From Bacteroidota bacterium (GTDB lineage: Bacteria > Bacteroidota > Bacteroidia > Chitinophagales > Chitinophagaceae), in contig JAGWWM010000001.1 in the NCBI GenBank assembly GCA_018970395.1, positions 210,826 to 274,825 of the forward strand: a stretch of DNA of 64,000 nt, read 5' to 3'. How positions within the stretch are numbered: position 1 is the first letter of the stretch; the number at the start of each line of letters is the position of its first letter. Positions 1 through 8,511 of the stretch are shown piece after piece. Below the pieces are notes generated by a model. The model had not been told where the DNA came from. It worked only from the letters and a program-made list of their open reading frames with translations, and did not search any database. The translations under genes and the position numbers were made by a program.

Positions 1-2
1 TG

Positions 3-821
3 TGCCAAATTATCAACTACGCCATAGCGCATAAGGTCAGTGAAATTTTTTTAATGGATCTCCCTAAAGAAAATATTGATTGGAAGAGTTTAATGAAACT
101 TGCTGAAGAAAATTTAATTCGTCTCAAATTTATCCCAAACTATGACAACTTTTTTTCTCAAAAAACAAATTTAAGCATTGAATATGGATTTCCGGTCATT
201 TCACTTAGAAAAGAACCCCTAGAGAAGATAGAAAACAGAATCATAAAAAAGATATTCGATATTGCTTTTTCCGTTTTTATTTTATTCCTGATGCTCTGGT
301 GGTTAATCCCTTTTCTTGCGATTTTGATAAAGTTTAGTTCCAAAGGCCCAGTTTTCTTTGTTCAAAAGAGATCCGGCAGGAATGGAAAAGTTTTCAATTG
401 TTATAAGCTTCGTTCGATGTATTTAAATGAAGATGCTGATTCTAAAGAGGCTATCAGAGATGATGAGCGGTTCACTCCAATCGGGAAAATCCTTCGTCGC
501 ACGAATCTTGATGAGTTGCCTCAGTTTTTCAATGTGCTGAAAGGCGAGATGAGTATAATTGGTCCCAGACCACATATGCTAAAGCATACAGAAGAATATT
601 CCCAGATTGTTGATCAGTTTATGGTTCGACATTTTTTGAAGCCGGGCTTAACGGGTTGGGCACAAGTCAACGGTTTCAGAGGTGATTTGACAGGAACTAA
701 AATGCATAAAAGAGTAGAGCTTGATGTTTGGTATCTGGAGAACTGGAATTTTTATCTGGATCTTAAAATTATCATCCAAACACTATATGTAACTATTAAA
801 GGAGATAAGAACGCATTCTAA
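3..821 (+). CDS. Undecaprenyl-phosphate sugar-1-phosphate transferase (WcaJ-like), 5' end outside window
   Basis: This enzyme class starts repeat-unit synthesis by moving a sugar phosphate from a UDP-sugar to undecaprenyl phosphate at the inner membrane. The frame is open from base 3 with no stop before the first ATG at 54, and the upstream residues fit the family's N-terminal region, so the gene is cut by the window edge rather than starting at 54. Counting from the ATG, a membrane segment lies near residues 69-93. The catalytic half follows, with family blocks GPVFFVQKRSGRNG, NLDELPQFFNVLKGEMS, IIGPRPH and KPGLTGWAQVNGFRG. It is the first visible gene of the polysaccharide cluster, 58 bases before the export lipoprotein. 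The sugar substrate cannot be told from sequence. Confidence 0.9.
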   Translation, partial: CQIINYAIAHKVSEIFLMDLPKENIDWKSLMKLAEENLIRLKFIPNYDNFFSQKTNLSIEYGFPVISLRKEPLEKIENRIIKKIFDIAFSVFILFLMLWWLIPFLAILIKFSSKGPVFFVQKRSGRNGKVFNCYKLRSMYLNEDADSKEAIRDDERFTPIGKILRRTNLDELPQFFNVLKGEMSIIGPRPHMLKHTEEYSQIVDQFMVRHFLKPGLTGWAQVNGFRGDLTGTKMHKRVELDVWYLENWNFYLDLKIIIQTLYVTIKGDKNAF

Positions 822-879
822 TCTTCTCTTCAATCTCTATAAATCCCGGAAGTTGCCGATATAAAATTTTCTTAAATAA

Positions 880-1671
880 ATGAAATTTATGAGATCAAAT
901 TATATTTTATTTTTTCTGATCTTTTTATTGTCAGGATGCATCTCATATCGTGATATTGTGAATTTTACAGAGGATTCCCAAAAAACTGACAGTGCAAAAA
1001 ACGCTATTGCTGGGACTTTGTCTTTGAAGCTACAGCCGGATGACATTATTCAGATTTTTGTTTCAAGTTATAATAAGGAGGAATCCAATAAATTCAATCT
1101 GTTGATAAATCAGTCTTCTGCCGGGCAGAATATGAATATGGGTTCCGGAATTATTGATCCCTTTGGTTATCGTATTAATCAAAAGGGTGATATTGAGATG
1201 CCTCTCTTGGGCGAAGTATCCATAGCCGGTCTAACCTTAGAAGAAGCTAGAAATCTGATAGCAGAAAAAATTAAAGAGACCAATTATCTTAAAGACTTTA
1301 ACGTTCATCTGCGTTTTTTATCCTTTCGTGTTACTGTTCTTGGCGAGGTCAACAGCCCGGGCACCTATACTATTCCAAGCCAGAAATTGACTATTCTGGA
1401 GGCGCTCGGACTCGCAAGAGATGTCAGTCTTTTCAGCAAAAGAAACAATATTTTAATCATTCGGGAACAAAACGGTAAACGCAGTTTTGGCCATGTGGAT
1501 CTTAACTCCAAAGATATTTTCAGCAATCCCTGGTATTATTTGCAACCCAATGATGTAGTGTATGTCCAGCCTCATCGAAGCAAAATCCTTGCAGCTCCTG
1601 ATCCCGCCAGCAGGTATGTAAGTACCGCTGTTGCATTGGTCTCCCTCGTATTGCTTTTTTTGAGATTTTAA
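880..1671 (+). CDS. Polysaccharide export outer-membrane lipoprotein (Wza-like)
   Basis: Predicted outer-membrane export channel component for exopolysaccharide. A lipoprotein signal with lipobox LLSGC puts the lipidated cysteine at residue 20. A Poly_export domain follows (KLQPDDIIQIFVSS, then GDIEMPLLGEVSIAG), then an SLBB-type beta-grasp domain (VTVLGEVNSPGTYTI). The last 15 or so residues are hydrophobic (VALVSLVLLFLRF), as expected of a C-terminal membrane anchor in short Bacteroidetes homologues. At 263 aa it is shorter than E. coli Wza (379 aa). It lies 25 bases before the tyrosine kinase gene, its usual partner. It could belong to either a capsule or a loosely bound exopolysaccharide system. 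Confidence 0.93.
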   Translation: MKFMRSNYILFFLIFLLSGCISYRDIVNFTEDSQKTDSAKNAIAGTLSLKLQPDDIIQIFVSSYNKEESNKFNLLINQSSAGQNMNMGSGIIDPFGYRINQKGDIEMPLLGEVSIAGLTLEEARNLIAEKIKETNYLKDFNVHLRFLSFRVTVLGEVNSPGTYTIPSQKLTILEALGLARDVSLFSKRNNILIIREQNGKRSFGHVDLNSKDIFSNPWYYLQPNDVVYVQPHRSKILAAPDPASRYVSTAVALVSLVLLFLRF

Positions 1672-1696
1672 TTTTTACGATTCAAAATTTTTTCCA

Positions 1697-4033
1697 ATGA
1701 GAACCTATTCCTCAAACCTGTCGAATGAGAATCAAATTTCACGACTGCGCAGGAATCTTTTTTTGTACCTGAGGTACTGGAAATATTTTTTGATCTCGAT
1801 GATTGTTTTTCTCTTGTTAGCGCATTTATATCTCAAATACACTACGCCACAGTTTATTTCTTCAGTCAAATTACTGGTGCATAATGAAAATGGGGGAAGC
1901 CAGCTAACGGAAGAGGCAATCTTCAATGATCTTGGATTTGATCCAGGCACTCAAAATACAGAAAATGAATTAGAAATACTCAAGTCAAGCTATCTGATGG
2001 CGGATGTTGTTAAAAAATTAGGACTGCAATATGTTACCCTTAAAAAGGGGTATGTCAGAAATGTTGATTTGTACAATGATGGCCCCGTACAGGTATTGAA
2101 CTGGTCGCCCGTTGCAACGCCTTCCAAATCGGTTTCTTTTGAAATCTATTCTCCCCGTGGCAGTTCAGAGTATGAAATTAAATATCAGCAAAAAAAGATT
2201 AAAGCTCAATTCGGATCTCCACTCAGATTGCCGGAGGGCAATCTGACGCTTGTTCGGAAAATGGATTTCACGGAAAATGAGATTAAGGATATCGTATTTC
2301 AAATACACGACGTTGAATCCATGGCATCTTCTCTCGCTTCCAGGGTTTCTGCCAGCACGGTTGGGAAAAGATCCACTATTCTGCAAGTAAGTATCACCGA
2401 TATCCATCCGCAAAGGTCGAAAGAGGTATTGAATGAATTGATGTCGGCTTATGATGTCAGCCAGATCAATGATAAAAATCGCATTCTTAAAAATACCCTT
2501 ACTTTTTTAGATGAGCGTATTGATTTACTGACAGGTGAAGTTAAGGAAGTAGATGGAGATGTGCAGCGATTTAAAAGTTCCAATAAAATAACCGATTTGA
2601 GCAGTGAAGGGAATCTGATAATGCAGGAAGCAAATACGTATAGCAAGACCTTAACTGAAATTACTGTTCAGGAAGAGATTTTAAATAATATCAGTGCTAA
2701 CCTCAGCAGGAATTCCAATGATTTTGAATTTGTTCCAACTAATTCCGGATTGACTAATCTGACCTTAAATCAATTATTGGAATCTTTCAATCAATTGTTG
2801 TTGGAACGGGAAAAGATAAGAACGAATCTGGGCGCTTCACATCCCAATAATGCCATTGTTGCGCAACAACTTGCTAATCTCAGATTGAATATAATGGAAA
2901 ACATATCCTCTATTCGAAATGATATAAAGATCAACAAGAATATTCTGCAGTCCAAAGAATCTGCATTGACTGGAAAATTAAGCAGTCTTCCTTTAAGAGA
3001 AAGACAGCTTATTGAAATTCAGCGCCAGCAAAACATCAAACAAAATCTTTACAACTATCTGTTGCAAAAACGTGAAGAAACTGCGCTAAGGCTGGCAGTA
3101 ACTGTATCCAACAGCAGGATAGTAGAGCCGGCCAAGATTGGGAAAAAATTCAAACCTAAACCTAACTATATATGGATTCTTGCCATCTTTAGCGGATTCT
3201 TGATTCCTCTTTTAGCAGTCAGAATTTTTCTGTTTTTTGTGGATACGATTCGTTCGGAAGAAGATTTGTTCCCGCTAACAAACGTGCCAATAATCGGTTC
3301 CATTGCTTTATCTAAAAACAAGAATACAGTAGTAGTGCATGATAATAACCGAAGTCCTATTGCGGAAATGTTTCGTTTGATCCGCGCCAACTTTCAATTC
3401 ATTGGTCAGGGTACCAACAATAAAACTATTTTATTAACAAGCTCTACTTCCGGAGAAGGCAAGAGTTTCATCAGCATCAATTTTGGATTAACCCTTGCCC
3501 TGGCAGGAAAAAAAGTTTGCTTGATTGAACTCGATATGCGCAAGCCTAAATTTTTAAATTATCTGGGTCTTAAACAACCCGAATCAAAAGGCATTACGGA
3601 ATATCTGATAAAGGATACTATTGATTGGCAATCTGTCGTTTCTCCTACTGATTTACATCCTTATTTGTCTTGTGCTCTTTGTGGCATTATTCCTCCCAAT
3701 CCCAGTGAATTGTTGTTGTCTGACAAACTGGTACAACTGATAGAAAAACTCAAGGAACATTTTGATTACATTATAATAGATACCCCTCCGGTGGGGATGG
3801 TGAGCGACGCATTGCTCTTAACCAAACTGGCAGATACCACCTTTTATATTGTAAGGCAGGAAAAAACACTAAAATCCCAACTCAGGATCATTAATGAACT
3901 AAGTGAACAATCAAAATTGCCGAGGCCTTACATTATTTTTAACGGGATCAAATATAATAAAAGAGGCTATCGTTATGGATATGGTTATGGATACGGGTAT
4001 GGTTATTACGATGAATCTATGACTAAAAACTGA
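1697..4033 (+). CDS. Polysaccharide co-polymerase / tyrosine autokinase (Wzc-like)
   Basis: Inner-membrane protein of the Wzc class that controls chain length and export through cycles of tyrosine autophosphorylation. Membrane segments lie near residues 30-48 and 489-511 and enclose a long coiled-coil periplasmic part with a Wzz-type N-terminus. The cytoplasmic BY-kinase domain has Walker A TSSTSGEGKS (Lys589), an A' motif (LIELDMRKP) and a Walker B-like block (IIIDTPPVG) near 692-700. The C-terminal tail carries eight tyrosines, most alternating with glycine (RYGYGYGYGYGYY). Kinase and transmembrane modules are fused in one protein of 778 aa, the usual length in Bacteroidetes. It is followed after 6 bases by the flippase gene. 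No cognate phosphatase gene is seen in the visible part of the cluster. Confidence 0.95.
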   Translation: MRTYSSNLSNENQISRLRRNLFLYLRYWKYFLISMIVFLLLAHLYLKYTTPQFISSVKLLVHNENGGSQLTEEAIFNDLGFDPGTQNTENELEILKSSYLMADVVKKLGLQYVTLKKGYVRNVDLYNDGPVQVLNWSPVATPSKSVSFEIYSPRGSSEYEIKYQQKKIKAQFGSPLRLPEGNLTLVRKMDFTENEIKDIVFQIHDVESMASSLASRVSASTVGKRSTILQVSITDIHPQRSKEVLNELMSAYDVSQINDKNRILKNTLTFLDERIDLLTGEVKEVDGDVQRFKSSNKITDLSSEGNLIMQEANTYSKTLTEITVQEEILNNISANLSRNSNDFEFVPTNSGLTNLTLNQLLESFNQLLLEREKIRTNLGASHPNNAIVAQQLANLRLNIMENISSIRNDIKINKNILQSKESALTGKLSSLPLRERQLIEIQRQQNIKQNLYNYLLQKREETALRLAVTVSNSRIVEPAKIGKKFKPKPNYIWILAIFSGFLIPLLAVRIFLFFVDTIRSEEDLFPLTNVPIIGSIALSKNKNTVVVHDNNRSPIAEMFRLIRANFQFIGQGTNNKTILLTSSTSGEGKSFISINFGLTLALAGKKVCLIELDMRKPKFLNYLGLKQPESKGITEYLIKDTIDWQSVVSPTDLHPYLSCALCGIIPPNPSELLLSDKLVQLIEKLKEHFDYIIIDTPPVGMVSDALLLTKLADTTFYIVRQEKTLKSQLRIINELSEQSKLPRPYIIFNGIKYNKRGYRYGYGYGYGYGYYDESMTKN
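3968..4009 (+). repeat. In-frame Tyr-Gly hexanucleotide repeat in the kinase tail
   Basis: Successive TAT/TAC and GGN codons form an imperfect 6-base repeat that encodes five consecutive Tyr-Gly pairs, flanked by further tyrosines. Because the unit is 6 bases, gain or loss of units would change the tyrosine number without shifting the frame. Codon usage within the repeat is varied (GGA, GGT, GGG; TAT, TAC), so this is not a perfect microsatellite. Confidence 0.8.
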
Positions 4034-4039
4034 CAGGGT

Positions 4040-5305
4040 TTGTATTCCGTTCCTTTTTTTCGCCGCTTCCTTCCGTTAATAAGTCAGGATTTTATGTATC
4101 AAATGCTGATTCAAGTAATCAATCTGAGTGCAGGTTTTTTTATTGTCAGAATGCTGGATTACAAAGAATATGCCTGCTATACCATAGCCAATACCTTTTT
4201 GGGCATGATGACAGTTATCAGTGACGGCGGTATTACTTCCGGAGTAATGGCTCATGGGGGAAAAACATGGAAAGATAGAGGCGCATTGGGGAATATTTTT
4301 TCAACAGCCTATCAACTAAGAATACGGATGGCATCCATTAGTTTGATTATTTCAATCCCCTTTTTGTGGTGGCTTTTGCAAAAGCAAAACATTTCTTTTT
4401 TTAACTCGCTACTAATCAGTTCTTGCCTCATCCCAATCTTCTTTTCATCGCTGTCTGACAATCTTCTTCAAGTGCCGCTGAAGCTGCACCAGCAAGTGGC
4501 ATCTATTCAAAAAAATTCTTTTGTGGTGAGCGTAACCCGCCTCTTCTTTTTAGGAGTTGCTTTATTCTTGTTGCCCTTCACCTGGATTATCTTGATCATT
4601 ACAGGTATTACTCGGCTATATGGCAATCTTGCTCTTAGGAGGTTGAACAAAACCTTAATCAAACAAACTGGTGAATCAGATCCTGCAGTCAGAAAAATGT
4701 TGCTGAGGCATATGTATCGTTTATTGCCCGGTACAATTTATTATTGTTTTTCAGGACAGATAGCCATTTGGCTAATGTCTTATATGGGCAACAATACTTC
4801 AGTTGCCAGCCTGGGCGCCCTCAGTCGTTTTTCTCTCATTTTTTCAATTTTCACTGTGGTATTCGGAAATGTGGCAACGCCGCGATTCTCCCGAATTCAG
4901 GACAATCCCCAACTTTTGAGAAAAAAATTTCTTTTCCTTCAACAAATCATTTTACTAGGGTTCGGAATTATTTTGTTGACCTTTTATTTTTTTTCTGATC
5001 CATTGCTGATGATTTTGGGAGAGGCTTATCAGCATTTACATAAAGAATTAATCTGGAGTATTTCCGCATCACTTTTGGGTATTGCATCTGGCTTTTCTTT
5101 TTCACTTTTCACCGCACGAGGCTGGTCTATGTTTCCCCTGACTCCAATCATGGTGAATCTTCTTTCATTAATTGCGGGAATTACATTCTTTGAGATTAAT
5201 ACGCTAATGGGAGTACTGATGATGAATACTTTTGTCAACCTGATTCAGTATGGCATGAATACTTTATTCTGTTTGTATAAAATTCAAAAATCATTGCTTC
5301 ATTGA
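4040..5305 (+). CDS. Polysaccharide flippase / O-unit transporter (Wzx-like)
   Basis: Predicted polytopic inner-membrane protein that flips the lipid-linked repeat unit. The 421 aa are strongly hydrophobic, with about 11-12 candidate membrane helices and the N-terminal pattern of MOP-superfamily flippases (QMLIQVINLSAGFFIVRMLD). The start shown is a TTG six bases after the kinase stop; an ATG at 4094 would give 403 aa and also keeps the first helix, so the start is uncertain. Its position between the Wzc-like kinase and a run of glycosyltransferases fits the Wzx role. The family assignment rests on topology and context more than on a signature motif. Confidence 0.85.
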   Translation: MYSVPFFRRFLPLISQDFMYQMLIQVINLSAGFFIVRMLDYKEYACYTIANTFLGMMTVISDGGITSGVMAHGGKTWKDRGALGNIFSTAYQLRIRMASISLIISIPFLWWLLQKQNISFFNSLLISSCLIPIFFSSLSDNLLQVPLKLHQQVASIQKNSFVVSVTRLFFLGVALFLLPFTWIILIITGITRLYGNLALRRLNKTLIKQTGESDPAVRKMLLRHMYRLLPGTIYYCFSGQIAIWLMSYMGNNTSVASLGALSRFSLIFSIFTVVFGNVATPRFSRIQDNPQLLRKKFLFLQQIILLGFGIILLTFYFFSDPLLMILGEAYQHLHKELIWSISASLLGIASGFSFSLFTARGWSMFPLTPIMVNLLSLIAGITFFEINTLMGVLMMNTFVNLIQYGMNTLFCLYKIQKSLLH

Positions 5306-6249
5306 GAACGGCAGTCTGCACCTTATATGAAGGCAACTATCATTTTGGAGTTGCCGCCTTGATCAATTCTTTGGTAGCGAATCAGTTTAAGGGTGATGTT
5401 TTTGTAGGCTATCGTGGTGAATTGCCACCGTGGTTCAGGATTTACCAGTATATCCATCATGACTTTTGGGGCGAAGTGGTGATGATGCAATTGTCTGATT
5501 ACACGAAAGTGTATTTTATAAAGTCGAAAACTACTACACACTTTACTAATTACAAACCGCAATTTTTAATTGATCTCTCGAAGGATCTTTGTGCACGCTA
5601 TGACGCCATTGCGTATTTTGATCCGGATATTGTGGTTTGTAGAAGCTGGGATTATTTTGAAGACTGGATGCAGCATGGCGTGGCAGTTGTGCATGACGTC
5701 ATAATGCATGATATGCCGACATCGCATCCTCTCAGGAAAAACTGGGAACAAATTATTAAACAAAATAATCGAACAATTCAACATTATCCGCAATCTTACG
5801 TAAACGCGGGCTTTTGTGGACTCAAAAAAAAATATTGGGATTTTCCGGTTCTTTGGAATGATTTTATTGAAATAGCTTTTGCTGACTACAAGGCCGAACC
5901 ATCCAGGTTACGTACCAATCCGCGCCCGAATCCTTTTTTCTATCCCGATCAGGATTCGTTGAATATTGCTTTAATGTGTTATATTGGAAATATTTCTGAA
6001 CTAGGACCGGAAGGAATGGGTTTCAGATATGGCGTTGTTGCCATGGCGCATGCGGTTGGATCCCTTAAGCCATGGAATAAAAAATACTTTCGATCCTTTT
6101 TAAATGGGGTTGCTCCAACTTATGCAGAAAAAAAATATTGGGAATATGCCAATACTTCTATCCTGGTTTATTCTCTATTATACTATAGGATGATGAAATT
6201 GAAAATCAGATTATTTTCTTTTTTGGGAAGATTTTATAAAAGGAATTAA
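5302..6249 (+). CDS. Nucleotide-sugar glycosyltransferase, GT-A type
   Basis: Likely a retaining or inverting GT-A transferase that adds a sugar to the repeat unit in the cytoplasm. The key visible feature is a DxD-type metal site in YDAIAYFDPDIVV (about residues 94-106), placed as in GT8-like folds. A later YPDQDSLNIAL block resembles the second aspartate region of these enzymes. The start is TTG, whose last two bases form the first two bases of the flippase TGA (TTGA overlap), and there is no nearby in-frame ATG, which suggests translational coupling. The C-terminus is basic with a short hydrophobic patch. Donor and acceptor are unknown. Confidence 0.75.
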   Translation: MRTAVCTLYEGNYHFGVAALINSLVANQFKGDVFVGYRGELPPWFRIYQYIHHDFWGEVVMMQLSDYTKVYFIKSKTTTHFTNYKPQFLIDLSKDLCARYDAIAYFDPDIVVCRSWDYFEDWMQHGVAVVHDVIMHDMPTSHPLRKNWEQIIKQNNRTIQHYPQSYVNAGFCGLKKKYWDFPVLWNDFIEIAFADYKAEPSRLRTNPRPNPFFYPDQDSLNIALMCYIGNISELGPEGMGFRYGVVAMAHAVGSLKPWNKKYFRSFLNGVAPTYAEKKYWEYANTSILVYSLLYYRMMKLKIRLFSFLGRFYKRN

Positions 6250-6262
6250 GGTAGAAATCAAA

Positions 6263-7363
6263 ATGATGTCTTTGGTTACCCGCTCTCAGATTCAACATTT
6301 AGCCAGGCGATTTTCTCAGATTTTAAAAACTCCGGAGGTTGCTGTCATTGGTGGCTATCATGGAGTCAATATCGGTGATCTGGCGTTGGGGTATTCTGTT
6401 CTATATGCTTTAAAAGAAACACAGATTAGCGGCGGACTGCAGACGATTTATAATCTTGAAAAATGGAATTGGCCACTCGCTGAAAAAGCTATCATTGGTG
6501 GCGGAGCTATTGGTTATAATAATTTAGTGGAAGTTATTGCCAAAAGATATAAAAACAATCCGGAAAATGTGGCTTTTCTTGGGGTTGATTTTAATGATCA
6601 GCAATATTCTGAACTGGCTGTAATTTTTTTAAAAAATGTACGCTGGATCAGTTGCAGAAGCAAGCATCAGGTCGAAAAAATGAAATCATTATTGGGAAGA
6701 AATGATATATTTTTTCATCCGGATATCGCCTTCTCTCTTTCTCCCGATTCCTCTATGTTGAATAGGTCGGATGCTTCTTCCAAAAAACTATTGATGAACA
6801 TCGTACCTTTGTATGCCAAGGTAGAAAAAAATACCATTATTCCCGCTGTGCAGTATGCTGCAGAACGACCTGAGTTGTACAACAACTGGAATCAAATGCA
6901 ACAGGGATACCACGCACATGTTCGCAAAATAGCTGAGCATTATCTGTCTCAAGGTTACGTTGTTGAAGTGCTGCCTTTCACCCCCATGGATGAGGCCGTT
7001 GCAAGAATAATGCTTAAAGGTTTGAATGTTCGACATCAACCCTATTATCCGGATCCTTATCGGATATATGAATATATAAAAACAGCTGACGTTTTTTTTG
7101 CTTCGAGATATCATTCTACCATCTTTGGACTCAAAGCCAATGTAAAACTCATTCCATTTGCGTATGCCGGTAAAAATGAACAGTTGTTGGATGACTTGCA
7201 AATCCCTTCAGCTATTTATCATAAGCCAATTGATTTTTTAAGGGAAGATCCTGTCCCAAAGGATATCCAACCCATTAATAGTGATTATAGTCGGGTGATT
7301 CAGTTACAATCAGAAGCGAGTTTAGCCATAAGGAATTGCATCAAAGCAATTATGCATTCATAA
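6263..7363 (+). CDS. Polysaccharide pyruvyl transferase family protein
   Basis: Member of the CsaB/WcaK-type family, which transfers pyruvate from phosphoenolpyruvate to form pyruvate ketals on sugars. Visible family blocks are VIGGYHGVNIGDLALGYSV at the N-terminus, a glycine-rich IIGGGAIGY, a WISCRSKHQVEKM block, FFHPDIAFSL, and the C-terminal FFASRYHSTIFGLKANVKLI that contains the conserved Arg/His active region. At 366 aa the length is normal. It sits 13 bases after the preceding glycosyltransferase. Some members of this superfamily act as glycosyltransferases, so pyruvylation is the likely but not proven activity. Confidence 0.83.
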   Translation: MMSLVTRSQIQHLARRFSQILKTPEVAVIGGYHGVNIGDLALGYSVLYALKETQISGGLQTIYNLEKWNWPLAEKAIIGGGAIGYNNLVEVIAKRYKNNPENVAFLGVDFNDQQYSELAVIFLKNVRWISCRSKHQVEKMKSLLGRNDIFFHPDIAFSLSPDSSMLNRSDASSKKLLMNIVPLYAKVEKNTIIPAVQYAAERPELYNNWNQMQQGYHAHVRKIAEHYLSQGYVVEVLPFTPMDEAVARIMLKGLNVRHQPYYPDPYRIYEYIKTADVFFASRYHSTIFGLKANVKLIPFAYAGKNEQLLDDLQIPSAIYHKPIDFLREDPVPKDIQPINSDYSRVIQLQSEASLAIRNCIKAIMHS

Positions 7364-7373
7364 TATAATAAAG

Positions 7374-8492
7374 TTGAGATTCAGCATTCTTTTTATTTGT
7401 GGTTCACTAGAACCCGGAAAGGACGGGGTTGGAGACTATACAAGAAGGCTGGCTGAGGAATTAGTCCGAAAGGGGTATTCAATTTCAATCTTGGCTATCC
7501 ACGACAGATATGTACAGAAGGAAAGTTCAACTATTCAAGCAACGGAGTATCCAAATGTAATTTATTGCAGAATATCCTGTTGCTCCGATTGGTCGCAGAA
7601 GTTTACATCTGCTCAGGAATTTATAGATAAAATAAATCCGGATTGGATCAGTCTTCAATATGTACCATTTAGTTTTCATAATAAAGGGATTCCGTTTAGT
7701 TTAGGAATTTTTATGAAGAGGATCAGAACCAATGCTCTCTGCCATATCATGTTTCATGAACTTTGGGTTGGCACAAACGGAATAAAAAGCATTAAGGAAT
7801 TGCTTTGGAGAATCATGCAGCGTCGCATGATTCGCAGTATGATTCATCGGATACAGCCCGATTTAATTACAGCTGCCATCAGGAAATATCAATTGCTCCT
7901 AATGCCCACTGCCTCGAAATGTTTGCCTTTGTTTGGAAATATTCCTGTTTACTTAAAAAAGGATTCTGTTTCTCAGCCTGATTTTTTCAAGGTAGTAATT
8001 TTTGGAACCCTCACCAGGGATTTGGATGATTTTAAAAAACAGGTCGAATGGTTGAATAGGCTTGCCAAACAGGTGGTTAAAAAAATAGTTTTCTTTTTTA
8101 TTGGGAATAATGGTTCGCAAACAAAGGAAGCGGAAACAATCATTGCCCAAATTGCAGGCAACAAGGCATGTGTCGCTGTCGGATTTGTACAAGAGGAAAT
8201 GGTCTCGGAGCACCTATCCAATGCGCATTTTGGTATTTCAAGAGCTGATGTTGATTATATGGGTAAAAGCGGCACCACTATTGCCATGCTGGAACATGGA
8301 TTGCCGGTATTGTTAAAAGGGAAAAGACCAACAGACTCGCTTGATACGCTATATCAAGACTTTTATCCTCAGTTTTTTTTTACCGATGATCCGCTGCCGT
8401 TGAAGTTGCCGGAATTTTCCACAATCAATTTATTATCCGGGATAGCCGATCAGTATATCAACCTGCTACAACAATCGAGCAAGGCAAGATAG
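7374..8492 (+). CDS. Glycosyltransferase, GT-B fold (GT4-like)
   Basis: Predicted cytoplasmic GT-B transferase of 372 aa. The N-terminal domain opens with FSILFICGSLEPGKDGVGDYTRRL, the usual acceptor-side glycine loop of GT4-type enzymes. The C-terminal nucleotide-binding domain begins near FKVVIFGTLTRDLDDF, and the KSGTTIAMLEHGLPVLL block replaces the classical EX7E segment, a departure from typical GT4 members. The only plausible start is TTG, 10 bases after the previous stop, because the conserved N-terminus begins directly at it. It is part of the polysaccharide operon. Substrate unknown. Confidence 0.78.
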   Translation: MRFSILFICGSLEPGKDGVGDYTRRLAEELVRKGYSISILAIHDRYVQKESSTIQATEYPNVIYCRISCCSDWSQKFTSAQEFIDKINPDWISLQYVPFSFHNKGIPFSLGIFMKRIRTNALCHIMFHELWVGTNGIKSIKELLWRIMQRRMIRSMIHRIQPDLITAAIRKYQLLLMPTASKCLPLFGNIPVYLKKDSVSQPDFFKVVIFGTLTRDLDDFKKQVEWLNRLAKQVVKKIVFFFIGNNGSQTKEAETIIAQIAGNKACVAVGFVQEEMVSEHLSNAHFGISRADVDYMGKSGTTIAMLEHGLPVLLKGKRPTDSLDTLYQDFYPQFFFTDDPLPLKLPEFSTINLLSGIADQYINLLQQSSKAR

Positions 8493-8511
8493 CACGAGGT
8501 CGAATTGTTCA

